Part shown: in pieces, positions 1 to 8,278 of the stretch
Layout of the letters: each line of letters begins with the position of its first letter
How positions within the stretch are numbered: the first letter of the stretch is position 1
Assembly (NCBI RefSeq): GCF_021729135.1
Contig: NZ_JAJTWW010000004.1
Coordinates: 62,001 to 126,000, forward strand
DNA: 64,000 bases
Direction: 5' to 3'
Source of the DNA: Brevibacterium daeguense
Lineage (GTDB): Bacteria > Actinomycetota > Actinomycetes > Actinomycetales > Brevibacteriaceae
Position numbers and translations under genes: made by a program
Notes under the pieces: generated by a model
Seen by the model: the letters and a program-made list of their open reading frames with translations, nothing else
The model's database searches: none
Told to the model about the DNA's origin: nothing

Positions 1-2
1 GC

Positions 3-1673
3 GGCTTCTCGCCCGGCGACCGGGTGCAGTTCTCGATTCGGCCGCAGCCACGGGGCATCGTGTTCGCGCTGGGTGTGGTGGCCGCCGGCGGAGTCATCGC
101 CTTCGCCGACCTCGGCGTCGCCGAGGACGTGTTCGCCGCCCGCCGCCGGCGCATCGGGCCCAACCACGTCGCCGCCGAATCCGTTCTCTACTCCGCCGGC
201 CTGCCCGGAGTGCGCAGAATCGCGCGCCGAGCCGGGATCCTGCTGCCGGGACTGCGCGAGCACACGGGCGGGCACTTCCATGCCGGCCCGCGCCTGCCGG
301 GTATGCCGCGGCACAGCGCCGACGTGGAGGCCCTCGCCGCCCGGATCGGGAAGATCGAGGTCGGCGCGGAACCGGACCGGCTGTGCCTGCTGGTGTCGAC
401 CTCGGGAACCACCGCGCACCCGCGGATCGTCGCCCACTCCCGCGGCTCCCTCGACGCGGCCATGCAGCTGTTCTCCGGCGCGGTCGACATCGCGCCCGGC
501 GAGCGCGTGCACTCCGACCAGTTCTTCCTCGGTCTGGCCGCGCTGTGCGCGGGAGCCCACTGGAGCATGCCGGCCGCCGCCGCTCCGCCGCGGAAGGACC
601 CGGCGGGATTCGTGCGCGGGCTGCGCGGTGCGCAGGTGAGCTTCCTCGTGCCGGCCGACGTCGAGCTCGTCACCGACGCCATCGCCGCCGGCGCTCCCGA
701 TCCCCGGCTGCGTTCGATCATCGTCGGGGCCGCCCCGGTGACGGCTTCGCTCCTGGACACGGTCGCGCAGACGATGCCCCGGACCCGGGTGCTCGCCACC
801 TACGGCATGACCGAGGTCCTGCCGATCGCCGTCACCGATGCCGCCGACAAACTCGCTCACCCCGGACCGGGCGACTACGTGGGTCGGCTGCTCCCGGGAG
901 TGGAGGCTCGCGTCGTGCGCGGGCGCCTCGCCCTGCGAGGACCCAACATGATGGTCGGCTACCTCGACGCCGAGGGTGAGCCGACGACCGAGGCGATTTC
1001 GGAAGGCGCACCGAGGGCGGAGGCGGGCGCCGAGGGTGAGCCGACGACCGAGGCGGGTGCCGGTCACGAGGCACACACTCCTCATTTCGACGGAACCTGG
1101 CTGCTGACCACCGACCTCGCCGAGCTGCTGCCCGCTGCGCCCGGCGGGGCGACGCCCCGGACGACGGCGACGCCTCGGACGCCCGGCTCCCCGGGAGGGA
1201 CGCCTGAACCGAGCGGCGCCTCGGCCGGCTCCCACCGGCCCGGCGTCGTCCTGCTCGGCCGCAGCGGTGACATGATCATCCGCGGCAGCACGAATATCTA
1301 CCCCGGTCTCTACGAGCCCGCCCTCGCGGCCCACCCCGCAATCAGCCATGCCGTCCTCGTCGGCATCTCGGACGACTTCGGCGATGAACGAGTCGTCGCC
1401 GTCGTCGTCCCGCGCACCCATGAATCTGCCGGCGGCACCGTCCGGCTGCCCGAGATCGCTGAAGCCCTTCGCACCCGGATCGACCATGACGCCCAGCCGG
1501 ATGCCCTCGTGCTTCTGCCTGCCCTCCCCACGTCCGGCCGCTCCGCGAAGCTCGACCGCCCGGCCGTGCGGCGGGCCGTCGCCGGCCTCCTCGGACTGGT
1601 GCCGACGACATGGGTGGGGGCGGGCGCCTCGGCGCTCCCGGTGTATTCGGAGCTGGACACCGACGAGGGATGA
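3..1673 (+). CDS. oleC: OleC-type AMP-dependent acyl synthetase, 5' truncated by window edge
   Basis: This is an adenylate-forming enzyme of the acyl-CoA synthetase superfamily. The reading frame is open to the window edge (GFSPGDRV precedes the first internal GTG at 24), so the N-terminus lies outside; in actinobacteria OleC is often fused behind OleB. The phosphate-binding loop reads STSGTTAHPR, the A5 region is ATYGMTEV, and the late A8-type region is GRSGDMIIRGSTNIYPG. OleC is known to make a beta-lactone from a 2-alkyl-3-hydroxy acid in long-chain olefin synthesis. The assignment rests on fold plus the next gene, which looks like OleD, 50 bp downstream on the same strand. A low-complexity insert at about residues 315-410 carries an imperfect repeat (GEPTTEA twice) and a Pro/Thr-rich stretch. 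A generic acyl-CoA ligase is the alternative. Confidence 0.7.
   Translation, partial: GFSPGDRVQFSIRPQPRGIVFALGVVAAGGVIAFADLGVAEDVFAARRRRIGPNHVAAESVLYSAGLPGVRRIARRAGILLPGLREHTGGHFHAGPRLPGMPRHSADVEALAARIGKIEVGAEPDRLCLLVSTSGTTAHPRIVAHSRGSLDAAMQLFSGAVDIAPGERVHSDQFFLGLAALCAGAHWSMPAAAAPPRKDPAGFVRGLRGAQVSFLVPADVELVTDAIAAGAPDPRLRSIIVGAAPVTASLLDTVAQTMPRTRVLATYGMTEVLPIAVTDAADKLAHPGPGDYVGRLLPGVEARVVRGRLALRGPNMMVGYLDAEGEPTTEAISEGAPRAEAGAEGEPTTEAGAGHEAHTPHFDGTWLLTTDLAELLPAAPGGATPRTTATPRTPGSPGGTPEPSGASAGSHRPGVVLLGRSGDMIIRGSTNIYPGLYEPALAAHPAISHAVLVGISDDFGDERVVAVVVPRTHESAGGTVRLPEIAEALRTRIDHDAQPDALVLLPALPTSGRSAKLDRPAVRRAVAGLLGLVPTTWVGAGASALPVYSELDTDEG
968..1055 (+). repeat. 28-bp direct repeat inside oleC
   Basis: Positions 968-995 and 1028-1055 are identical 28-bp copies, 60 bp apart and therefore in frame. 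They encode the GEPTTEA element twice in a linker region of the synthetase. Confidence 0.9.
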
Positions 1674-1723
1674 TCGGCACCGGCGGCCGGTCGGTCTAGC
1701 CTAGGGGTGGGGAAAGGAGCACC

Positions 1724-2680
1724 ATGCCGATCGTTGTGACTGGAGCATCCGGATTCATCGGGAAGGCCGTTGCCGTCGAGCTGAGGCGGCAGGGCAAGAC
1801 GGTGGTGAGCGTGGGTCGCACGGACCCGCTGATTCCCGAGGTGGAGCACCTTCACTGGGACATTCGGGAGCCTGCCGGGCCGGAGATCACCGGGCACTTC
1901 CGCTTCCTCGAAGCCGTCGTCCACTGCGCCGCGGATGTCGACGACTGGGGCGACCCTGCCAACCTGCACGCCGTCAACGTCACGGGGACTCGCAATGTGC
2001 TCGACGCGTTTCCGGACGTCCGGATCGTGCACATGTCCTCGGCGAGCATCTACGACCCGAGGGTCCCGCACCACATGCTCCACGAAGAGGCCGGACCGGT
2101 GGAGGAGAAGCGCTACCCGACCGCCTACGAGCTGACCAAGGCCCAGGCCGAGGTGGTGATCCAGCGGGTCCGCCCGCAGGCGGTGGTGCTGCGTCCCCAC
2201 GCCGTGTACGGCCCCGGTGACACGACGCTGATCCCCCGGGTTCAGGCCAACATCAAGAACGGGGTGCTGCGGATTCCCGGCGGCGGCAAGCAGCTCATCA
2301 CGCTCACGCACATCGACAACCTCGTCGGCGCGACAGTCGCGGCCATCGGCAGACCGGACGTGTTCGGGCCGATCAACGTCGGCGACCCCCGCCCGTACGT
2401 GTTCCGCGAGGCGCTCAACACCTTCTTCGCCCGGGAGGGTCATCCGCCGGTGGTCTTCGACGCGGTGGCAGGCGACCTGGCCATGATCCGGGCATGGGCC
2501 TCGGAGCGGCGGGCGAAGATGACGGGCAAGCGCCCCAAGCTCACCCGCTACGCCATCCGCCACCTGATCCACGAACGCACCTACAACCTCGCTCGGCAGG
2601 AGCAGCTGCTCGGCTTCGAAGCGGTTCAGCACCTGGCGCCGCGCCGCGTGATCCCGCCACCGGCGCAGAACGGGGTGTAA
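1724..2680 (+). CDS. oleD: OleD-like NAD(P)-dependent 3beta-HSD/epimerase family reductase
   Basis: A 318-residue extended short-chain dehydrogenase. The N-terminal Rossmann motif is GASGFIG (about residues 7-13), followed by a conserved HCAADVDDWG stretch and the catalytic YELTK (YxxxK). In the Ole pathway OleD reduces the 2-alkyl-3-keto acid made by OleA, giving the substrate of OleC. The start is fixed by AAAGGAG seven to eight bases upstream. A TAGCCT hexamer at 1697-1702 could be a -10 element, so the gene may have its own promoter in addition to read-through from oleC. A generic sugar epimerase is less likely because of the neighbour and the steroid-dehydrogenase-like C-terminus. Confidence 0.75.
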   Translation: MPIVVTGASGFIGKAVAVELRRQGKTVVSVGRTDPLIPEVEHLHWDIREPAGPEITGHFRFLEAVVHCAADVDDWGDPANLHAVNVTGTRNVLDAFPDVRIVHMSSASIYDPRVPHHMLHEEAGPVEEKRYPTAYELTKAQAEVVIQRVRPQAVVLRPHAVYGPGDTTLIPRVQANIKNGVLRIPGGGKQLITLTHIDNLVGATVAAIGRPDVFGPINVGDPRPYVFREALNTFFAREGHPPVVFDAVAGDLAMIRAWASERRAKMTGKRPKLTRYAIRHLIHERTYNLARQEQLLGFEAVQHLAPRRVIPPPAQNGV

Positions 2681-2768
2681 CCAGCGGGTTGCAGACGACA
2701 CCGAACGGGCCCCCGGCCGGCCCTGCCGATCGGATGCGCCGGCCGGATCCACGAACGAAAGGCAGCAT

Positions 2769-4118
2769 ATGAGCGCGGACAACATCACCTCCCAGACGTC
2801 GCCCCTCACCGATGATCAGCGCGAGCGGATCCTCCGTGCGGTCGATGCGGCATTCGACCGGCAGGTCGCGTTCACCCAGGAGCTGATCCGGCATCCCTCA
2901 CTCCGCACCGCGGAGAAGTCCGCGCAGGACCTCCTGTACGGCGCGATGTCCGCCCGCGGCTTCGAGATGGACCGGTGGGACCTCGACCCGGCGGAGCTCG
3001 CCGAGCATCCGGGCGCCGGAGCCGTCGAGGTGTCCTACGACGGGGTCTGCAACGTGGTCGGCACGTACCATCCGCGGGAGCAGCAGGCCGCCCGGGAGCA
3101 GCAGGCCGCTGCGCAGGCCCAGGGCCGCTCGCTCATCCTCAACGGTCACATCGACGTCGTGCCCGAAGGCCCGGAGGACCAGTGGCAGCGCTCGCCGTGG
3201 GACGCGGCTGTCCAGGACGGATGGTTGTACGGCCGCGGCAGCGGCGACATGAAGGCGGGGCTGGTGGCCAACCTGTTCGCCTTCGACGCGGTGCGCGCCG
3301 CCGGGCTGGAGCCGCAGGGCCGAATCCACTTCGAATCCGTGGTCGAGGAGGAGAGCACGGGCAACGGCTCGCTGTCGGCGCTCATGCGCGGCTATACCGC
3401 CGACGCGGTGGTGATCCCGGAGCCGGAGGAGGACATGCTCGTCCGCGCCAATGTCGGCGTGATCTGGTTCCGCGTCCGCGTGGCCGGCCAGCCGACCCAC
3501 CCGCGCGAGATGACCAGCGGCTTCAACGCGATCGACGCCGCCTACTTCGTCCTGTCCGAGCTGCGCACGCTCGAGGAGCGGTGGAACGCGCAGAAGAGCG
3601 AGCACCGCTACTTCGAGGACCTGGACCACCCGATCAACCTCAACGTCGGCAAGATCCAGGGCGGCGACTGGGGCTCCAGCGTCCCCGCGTGGTGCGAGCT
3701 CGACCTGCGCTGCGCCCTGTATCCCGGTGTCACCGCCGAGGACGCCTGGCAGGAGCTGACGGACGCCCTTGCGCGGATCACCCACGACGCGAACGGCAAC
3801 CCGATCGAGGCGACGGCGACGAAGACCGGATTCTTCGCCGAGGGCTACGTCCTGGAGGAGGGCTCCGACGCCGAGGCGGTCCTCGAGCGCACCCACCGTG
3901 CCGTGTTCGGCCAGGAGCTGCGCTCGTTCACCACTCCCGGCTATCTGGACGGGCGGGTGTTCGTCCAGTACGGCGACATCCCGACCCTCGTGTACGGCCC
4001 GATCTCCCGGGCCATCCACGGCTACGACGAATGCGTGGACCTGGAATCGGTCAAGCGCATCACCAAGTCCATCGCCCTGTTCATCGCGGAGTGGTGCGGG
4101 GTCGCGGACGCCCAGTGA
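2769..4118 (+). CDS. M20 family metallohydrolase (ArgE/DapE-like)
   Basis: 449 residues, usual length for M20 deacylases. Metal-ligand motifs are visible in order: NGHIDVVPEG, GRGSGDMKAG (bridging Asp) and VEEESTGNG (catalytic Glu pair), followed by a dimerisation domain with QPTHPREMTSG. These enzymes hydrolyse N-acyl amino acids or related amides in the cytoplasm using a di-zinc centre. The particular substrate cannot be read from the sequence; ArgE (N-acetylornithine) and DapE are family relatives, but no arginine or lysine gene lies nearby. The start follows GAAAGG. The next gene starts 38 bp downstream, so M20, HAD and MaoC probably form one transcript. Two EQQA repeats near residue 103 are a small local duplication. 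Confidence 0.85.
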   Translation: MSADNITSQTSPLTDDQRERILRAVDAAFDRQVAFTQELIRHPSLRTAEKSAQDLLYGAMSARGFEMDRWDLDPAELAEHPGAGAVEVSYDGVCNVVGTYHPREQQAAREQQAAAQAQGRSLILNGHIDVVPEGPEDQWQRSPWDAAVQDGWLYGRGSGDMKAGLVANLFAFDAVRAAGLEPQGRIHFESVVEEESTGNGSLSALMRGYTADAVVIPEPEEDMLVRANVGVIWFRVRVAGQPTHPREMTSGFNAIDAAYFVLSELRTLEERWNAQKSEHRYFEDLDHPINLNVGKIQGGDWGSSVPAWCELDLRCALYPGVTAEDAWQELTDALARITHDANGNPIEATATKTGFFAEGYVLEEGSDAEAVLERTHRAVFGQELRSFTTPGYLDGRVFVQYGDIPTLVYGPISRAIHGYDECVDLESVKRITKSIALFIAEWCGVADAQ

Positions 4119-4156
4119 GCGCCGAACCCGCGAGCACTCGAATCACCGGAGCAGCC

Positions 4157-4888
4157 ATGACCCTCGATCTCACCGCCTTCAGCGCCCTGAGCTTCGACTG
4201 CTACGGCACCCTCATCGATTGGGAGACCGGCATCGCCGCCGTCATCGGCCCCTGGGCCAGGCGCCACGACCCGGCGATCACCGACGAGGAGGCGCTCGTC
4301 GCCTACTCCGAGAACGAGGCCGCGGTGCTGCGGGAGACCCCGGGACTGCTCTACCCCGACGCCCTGCGCGAGGCGTTCCGACGCACCGGCAGGACGCTCG
4401 GGTTCCCGGTGGGCGAGGAGGACGCGGACGCCCTGGGCACCTCGGTGCCGGACTGGCCGGCGTTCCCCGACTCCGCCGAGGCGCTCACCCGCCTCCAGCA
4501 ACACTACGACCTCATCATCCTGTCCAACATCGACCGGGACGGCTTCGCGGCGAGCGGCCGGCGCCTCGGCGTCGAGTTCGACGCGATCCTCACCGCCCAG
4601 GACATCGGCTCCTACAAGCCCGATCCGGCGAACTTCGAGGCGCTGGCCGCGAAGGTCGAGGAGATGGGGCATACGGGGCGCCTGCTGCACGTCGCGCAGT
4701 CGCTGTTCCACGACCACCTGCCGGCGCGGGAGGCCGGGCTGCCCGGCGTCTGGATCAACCGGCGCCATGACACGCCGGGGTGGGGCGCCACCCCGGATCC
4801 GGGGACGGCGGTGCAGCCGGATCTCGAGTTCCCCTCGATGCGCGCCTTCGCGGACGCCGTCGGCGAGGCGTTCGCCCGGATGGACTGA
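4157..4888 (+). CDS. HAD superfamily hydrolase, haloacid dehalogenase type II-like
   Basis: 243 residues. HAD motif I is FDCYGTLIDWE with the nucleophile at about Asp14, motif II is ILSNID, motif III is SYKPDPANF with the Lys. The C-terminal signature VAQSLFHDHLPA followed by GVWINRR is typical of the type II haloacid dehalogenase branch. The protein would cleave a C-halogen or phosphate-ester bond in the cytoplasm; many members annotated as dehalogenases are phosphatases, so substrate is open. The start was chosen at the internal ATG at 4157 because the frame upstream overlaps the M20 gene without similarity. It lies between the M20 hydrolase and a MaoC protein on the same strand. Confidence 0.8.
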   Translation: MTLDLTAFSALSFDCYGTLIDWETGIAAVIGPWARRHDPAITDEEALVAYSENEAAVLRETPGLLYPDALREAFRRTGRTLGFPVGEEDADALGTSVPDWPAFPDSAEALTRLQQHYDLIILSNIDRDGFAASGRRLGVEFDAILTAQDIGSYKPDPANFEALAAKVEEMGHTGRLLHVAQSLFHDHLPAREAGLPGVWINRRHDTPGWGATPDPGTAVQPDLEFPSMRAFADAVGEAFARMD

Positions 4889-4960
4889 GGACCCATCGGG
4901 AAGATCGCCCGTCACCCTCGCTCAATCACGCCCTGCTTCAATCACGAGAGAGTCCCGACC

Positions 4961-5437
4961 ATGAGCAGCAAATCCCCGGAGTACTTCGAAGACCTCGCCG
5001 TCGGCGATCGGTTCAGCAGCATCGAGCATCAGCTCGACACCGGGCAGATCGTCGAATTCGCCCGCCAGTTCGACCCGCAGCCCTTCCACACCGACCCCGA
5101 GGCGGCCGCAGAGTCCTTCTTCGGCGGTCTCGTCGCGAGTGGCTGGCACACCGCCGCGATCACCATGAAACTGATTGTCGATGCGCTGCCGCTCGCCGAC
5201 GGCGTCATCGGAACCGGAGGACACATCGAACGCCCCAATCCCGCCCGACCCGGCGACACGCTTCACGTGGAATGCACCGTCCAGGAGGTGCGACAGTCGC
5301 GCTCGAAGCCGGATCGCGGCCTCGTCAAGGTCGAATGCAGGACGTTGAACCAGAGCGATGAGCTGTGCATGCGCTACGTCACCACGCTCGTGGTGACCCG
5401 CCGACCCGAAGGCGGCGCGGACGCCCTGCAGGTGTGA
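4961..5437 (+). CDS. MaoC family hot-dog dehydratase
   Basis: 158 residues, single hot-dog domain. The hydratase signature FDPQPFHTDPEAA gives the expected Asp and His pair, followed by FFGGLVASGWHTAA. Members add or remove water from enoyl-CoA type substrates. The gene starts 72 bp after the HAD hydrolase and ends 6 bp before the convergent MFS gene. No substrate can be inferred from this small operon. A second MaoC protein with a different sequence occurs at 60132-60590, so the two are unlikely to be recent duplicates. Confidence 0.85.
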   Translation: MSSKSPEYFEDLAVGDRFSSIEHQLDTGQIVEFARQFDPQPFHTDPEAAAESFFGGLVASGWHTAAITMKLIVDALPLADGVIGTGGHIERPNPARPGDTLHVECTVQEVRQSRSKPDRGLVKVECRTLNQSDELCMRYVTTLVVTRRPEGGADALQV

Positions 5438-5443
5438 TCCCCC

Positions 5444-6607
5444 TCAGGTGCGGCTGGTGAGGATCGCGGCTCCTGTGAGCAGAGCGGCCATCACCGCGGC
5501 CATCATCGGGTATCCGCCCAGCAGGCTGGCAACAGCCGGCCCCGCCACCGGGGCGAAGGCCCCGACGAAAGTCATCGGAGCGGTGAAGATGCCGTTGATC
5601 GTTCCGAAGTGCTTCGTTCCCCATCGATCGGAGACAGCGGTGGCCTGGAGCAGCGTGTGGCAGCCGCGCACGGAACCGGCCAGCACGGCAACGGTGATCA
5701 GCAGCCAGCCCGGCCCGGGCAGGAGGGCCAGCGCCCAGAGTCCGACCGCACCGGCAGCGAAGATGACGACCGTCCGCGCTCGCGCGCTGGTGGCTCGGGC
5801 GAACTGCGGATATCCGATCCGACCCACGACCTGGCCGACGCCGATCAGGCCCAGCGCCAGGGCCGCCATGCCATAGGACATCCCGCGTTCCAGGAACATC
5901 GGGATGATGTTGATGGTGACGGCAAAGAGCGTGAAGGTCGCGACCGCCATGGTGACCTGCAGCGTGATGAATTGCCGTGACCGGGTCACGGCCCGGATTT
6001 CGGCGCTCGGGTTCTCGTGCGGGCTCGCACCGACGGTGTCGGTCCAGCGGCCGTTGAGGAACAGCGCGTGCAGAGGCACGGTGACGACAGCGAGGATGCC
6101 GGCAATCACGAGGTAGCTCATCCGCCAGCCGAACTGGTCGATCAGATACGCGACGAACGGCGCGAACACCGTCGAAGCCAGGCCGCCGACCAGCGTCAGG
6201 GTCGTCAGCGGGCCGACGCGCCGCGGCCCGTACCAGCGGGTGATGACGGCGAAGGCAGACGGGTAGAGGACTGCGGACTGGGCCAGGCCCGCGACCAGCC
6301 ACGCGGTGAAGAACATCAGGAGGTTCGGTGACCACGCGACCAGCAGCATCGCCCCGACGCCGAGCACGGAGCCGGTCGTCATGACGGCACGCGGACCATG
6401 GCCGTCGAGGAGCCGTCCCACTCGGATGCCTGCCACCGCGGATACCACCAGACCCGCAGACAGGGCCGCGGTGATGACGGTATGGCTCCACCCGGTCTCC
6501 GCAGAGATCGGCGCGACGGCTACCGGCAATGAGTAGTAGAGCAGCCCCCAGCTGACGATCTGAGCAGCACAGAGCGCGACGAGCCCACCACGAGGACGAT
6601 CAGTCAT
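5444..6607 (-). CDS. MFS transporter of the arsR-arsO operon
   Basis: About 387 residues with a dozen hydrophobic segments, beginning MTDRPRGGLVALCAAQ; a GTG at 6634 would add nine residues. The loop motif after helix 2 (GRLLDGHGPRAVM) is the MFS A-type signature. It lies 97-124 bp downstream of arsO on the same strand and after arsR, so it is most likely the third gene of that operon. MFS pumps in ars operons (for example ArsK, ArsJ) export arsenicals, so this could be an efflux pump for arsenite or an organoarsenical; that role is inferred from context only. No arsJ-type partner gapdh is present. There is no convincing ribosome binding site at either start. Confidence 0.75.
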   Translation of the reverse strand: MTDRPRGGLVALCAAQIVSWGLLYYSLPVAVAPISAETGWSHTVITAALSAGLVVSAVAGIRVGRLLDGHGPRAVMTTGSVLGVGAMLLVAWSPNLLMFFTAWLVAGLAQSAVLYPSAFAVITRWYGPRRVGPLTTLTLVGGLASTVFAPFVAYLIDQFGWRMSYLVIAGILAVVTVPLHALFLNGRWTDTVGASPHENPSAEIRAVTRSRQFITLQVTMAVATFTLFAVTINIIPMFLERGMSYGMAALALGLIGVGQVVGRIGYPQFARATSARARTVVIFAAGAVGLWALALLPGPGWLLITVAVLAGSVRGCHTLLQATAVSDRWGTKHFGTINGIFTAPMTFVGAFAPVAGPAVASLLGGYPMMAAVMAALLTGAAILTSRT

Positions 6608-6730
6608 GGCTGGAATCGTGTCGGAAGATTGCACGGGGATTCATCACTCCAGTAAGTCGATGCCGTCGAGACGGCGATGCCGGGTCGAGCACCAGGGGAT
6701 GGGAGGTCGGACTCAAGAGCTTGTGCGCAG

Positions 6731-7852
6731 TCAGGTTCGAACGTCGGTCGATGATGGCAGGGTCGCGGTCGAGGTGAGGTGCCGGCACTCCGTGATGCCG
6801 GCGACTGTGGCTTTCGCCGTCGATCCGACTCCGATGAGGGTGGCCGAGCCCGGGCCGGTCCAGTCCCCGTAGCCGACGAAGTGGAGACCGGGGATTCGGG
6901 TCGAGGCGGTGCCATCGAGCCCGACGCTGCCGTCGGGCTCGTGGAGATCGAGTTCTCGCAGGTGGCGCAGGGCGGGTCGGAAGCCGGTGCACCAGATCAC
7001 GGCATCGATGCGGCGGGTGCTGCCGTCGGGCCAAGCGACACCGTCGCCGGTGAAGCGCTCGAACATCGGGTTCGGCGTGAGCCGCCCCGCGTCCCGTGCT
7101 GCCCTGACGGGCGGGACGGCAACGATGTCACCGAGGTCTGCAACTCCTCCGGGATCCGGCTCGCCTGCCGCCATTGCGCGCACCCGCTGACTGGCCACGC
7201 GGAAGAGCTCACGCCCGTCGACGTCATCGGGCAGGTAGCGCGGCTTCCCGCGCAGACACCATGTCACGTCCGCCACGCCCGCGAGGTCGGCTGCGATCTG
7301 CGCGCCGGAGTTCGCGCCGCCGACGACGAGGACGGCGCGGTTCTCGAACCGATCGGGGCCGCGATAGGAGGCGCTGTGCAGCTGATCGCCGCGAAAGCTC
7401 CTCTGTCCGGGCATGGTCGGCCAGAACGGCTGGCACCAGGTGCCCGTCGCATTGACGACGACACGTGCCCGCCATTCACCCTGGTCCGTTGCCAATCGGA
7501 AGCCCTCGGGGGCTCGGACGACGTGGTCGACTCGAACCGGCCGCTCGACCGGCAGCGAATAGCGCTCCTCGTAGTCGGCGAGGTACCGGATCACGTGATC
7601 GGCATCGGGGTTGCCGCCGGGCGACCTCGGCATCAGCCGACCGGGCAGGGAGGAGTACTCTGCCGGCGAGAACAGACGCAGCGAGGACCACGTGTGTCTC
7701 CAGGCGCCGCCGGGGGCGTCCTGGTCATCGAGAATCACGAACGACATCCCGGCGCGGCGCAGATAATATCCGGTCGCCAGCCCCGCCTGTCCGCCGCCGA
7801 CGACGGCGACATCCACTCCCGGTGCCGGGTTCACCGCGGGAGCGTCAGTCAA
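6731..7852 (-). CDS. arsO: ArsO-like FAD/NAD(P)-dependent monooxygenase
   Basis: 373 residues. The FAD Rossmann motif is VGGGQAGLATGYYLRRAG near the N-terminus and the NAD(P) motif VVGGANSGAQIAADLA lies at about residues 176-191, with an ATG-type motif CTGFRPAL towards the end. This is the class B flavin monooxygenase/oxidoreductase family commonly placed in ars operons as ArsO; its true reaction is not settled. The start appears to be TTG at 7852, overlapping the end of arsR by 8 bp, so translation is probably coupled; a GTG twelve codons further in is an alternative. It sits between arsR and an MFS pump in one operon. Confidence 0.75.
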   Translation of the reverse strand: MTDAPAVNPAPGVDVAVVGGGQAGLATGYYLRRAGMSFVILDDQDAPGGAWRHTWSSLRLFSPAEYSSLPGRLMPRSPGGNPDADHVIRYLADYEERYSLPVERPVRVDHVVRAPEGFRLATDQGEWRARVVVNATGTWCQPFWPTMPGQRSFRGDQLHSASYRGPDRFENRAVLVVGGANSGAQIAADLAGVADVTWCLRGKPRYLPDDVDGRELFRVASQRVRAMAAGEPDPGGVADLGDIVAVPPVRAARDAGRLTPNPMFERFTGDGVAWPDGSTRRIDAVIWCTGFRPALRHLRELDLHEPDGSVGLDGTASTRIPGLHFVGYGDWTGPGSATLIGVGSTAKATVAGITECRHLTSTATLPSSTDVRT

Positions 7853-8201
7853 GGGCGAGGAACTGGCGCAGCTCGGCGAAGGCCTCGCGGACGACGGTGT
7901 AGTGGGCCCACTTGCCGCGCTGCTCGCGGGTCAGGAGGCCCGCTTCGACGAGCTTCTTGAGGTGGTGGCTGATCGTGGGCTGGCTGATGTCGAGCGTCTC
8001 GGTCAGGTCGCAGGCGCACACGGCGTCGCACCCCTGTGCAGCCACATGCGACAGCACCCGCAGCCGAGTAGGGTCGGACAGCGCCTTGAGTCTTCCCGCC
8101 ATCTGCTCGGCGTCGTCTGCACTCAGCGGTGCGGTCGCCAGCGAACAGCAGTCGCCCGCATGGGGAGCGAGCAGTTTCACGTTCTCCAGTACAGTGCTCA
8201 T
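7845..8201 (-). CDS. arsR: ArsR family arsenic-responsive repressor
   Basis: 118 residues with a winged-helix domain (DISQPTISHHLKKLVEAG). Cysteines fall at 18 and 19 (GDCCS), 58, 62 and 64 (GCDAVCACDL). The N-terminal vicinal pair plus a cysteine at about 58 matches the Corynebacterium glutamicum type of ArsR sensor (Cys15, Cys16, Cys55), while the CACDL near helix 4 resembles the classical ArsR site. The start at 8201 is preferred to 8216 because a TATGCT -10 box ends 6 bp before it, giving a leaderless mRNA. It would repress both its own operon and the divergent acr3 operon until arsenite binds. Confidence 0.9.
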   Translation of the reverse strand: MSTVLENVKLLAPHAGDCCSLATAPLSADDAEQMAGRLKALSDPTRLRVLSHVAAQGCDAVCACDLTETLDISQPTISHHLKKLVEAGLLTREQRGKWAHYTVVREAFAELRQFLALD

Positions 8202-8207
8202 GTGACC

Positions 8208-8237
8208 AGCATACATTGACGCTTATCGAAGTGTCAG
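8208..8237 (-). promoter_or_regulatory. arsR promoter (leaderless)
   Basis: On the minus strand CTGACA (8232-8237) and TATGCT (8208-8213) are spaced by 18 bp. The -10 box is followed after 6 bp by the ATG at 8201, so transcription would begin at the start codon. Confidence 0.6.
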
Positions 8238-8245
8238 GCTACTCT
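8216..8245 (+). promoter_or_regulatory. acr3 operon promoter
   Basis: TTGACG (8216-8221) and TACTCT (8240-8245) are spaced by 18 bp on the plus strand, 34 bp before the acr3 start. The ArsR palindrome covers the -35 box. Confidence 0.55.
8217..8236. promoter_or_regulatory. ArsR operator palindrome
   Basis: The 20-bp element TGACGCTTATCGAAGTGTCA has two 8-bp arms that match as an inverted repeat at 7 of 8 positions around a 4-bp centre. It overlaps the -35 region of the acr3 promoter and the spacer/-35 region of the arsR promoter, the expected position for one ArsR dimer shutting off both directions. Confidence 0.7.
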
Positions 8246-8278
8246 TCGGATAGACATTCATCGATACGAGGAGCTGGG

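Noticed and set aside
2975-4156. Upstream part of the 637-residue frame ending at 4888
   Set aside because: It is an out-of-frame reading of the M20 gene, rich in Arg and Gly; the HAD protein starts at 4157.
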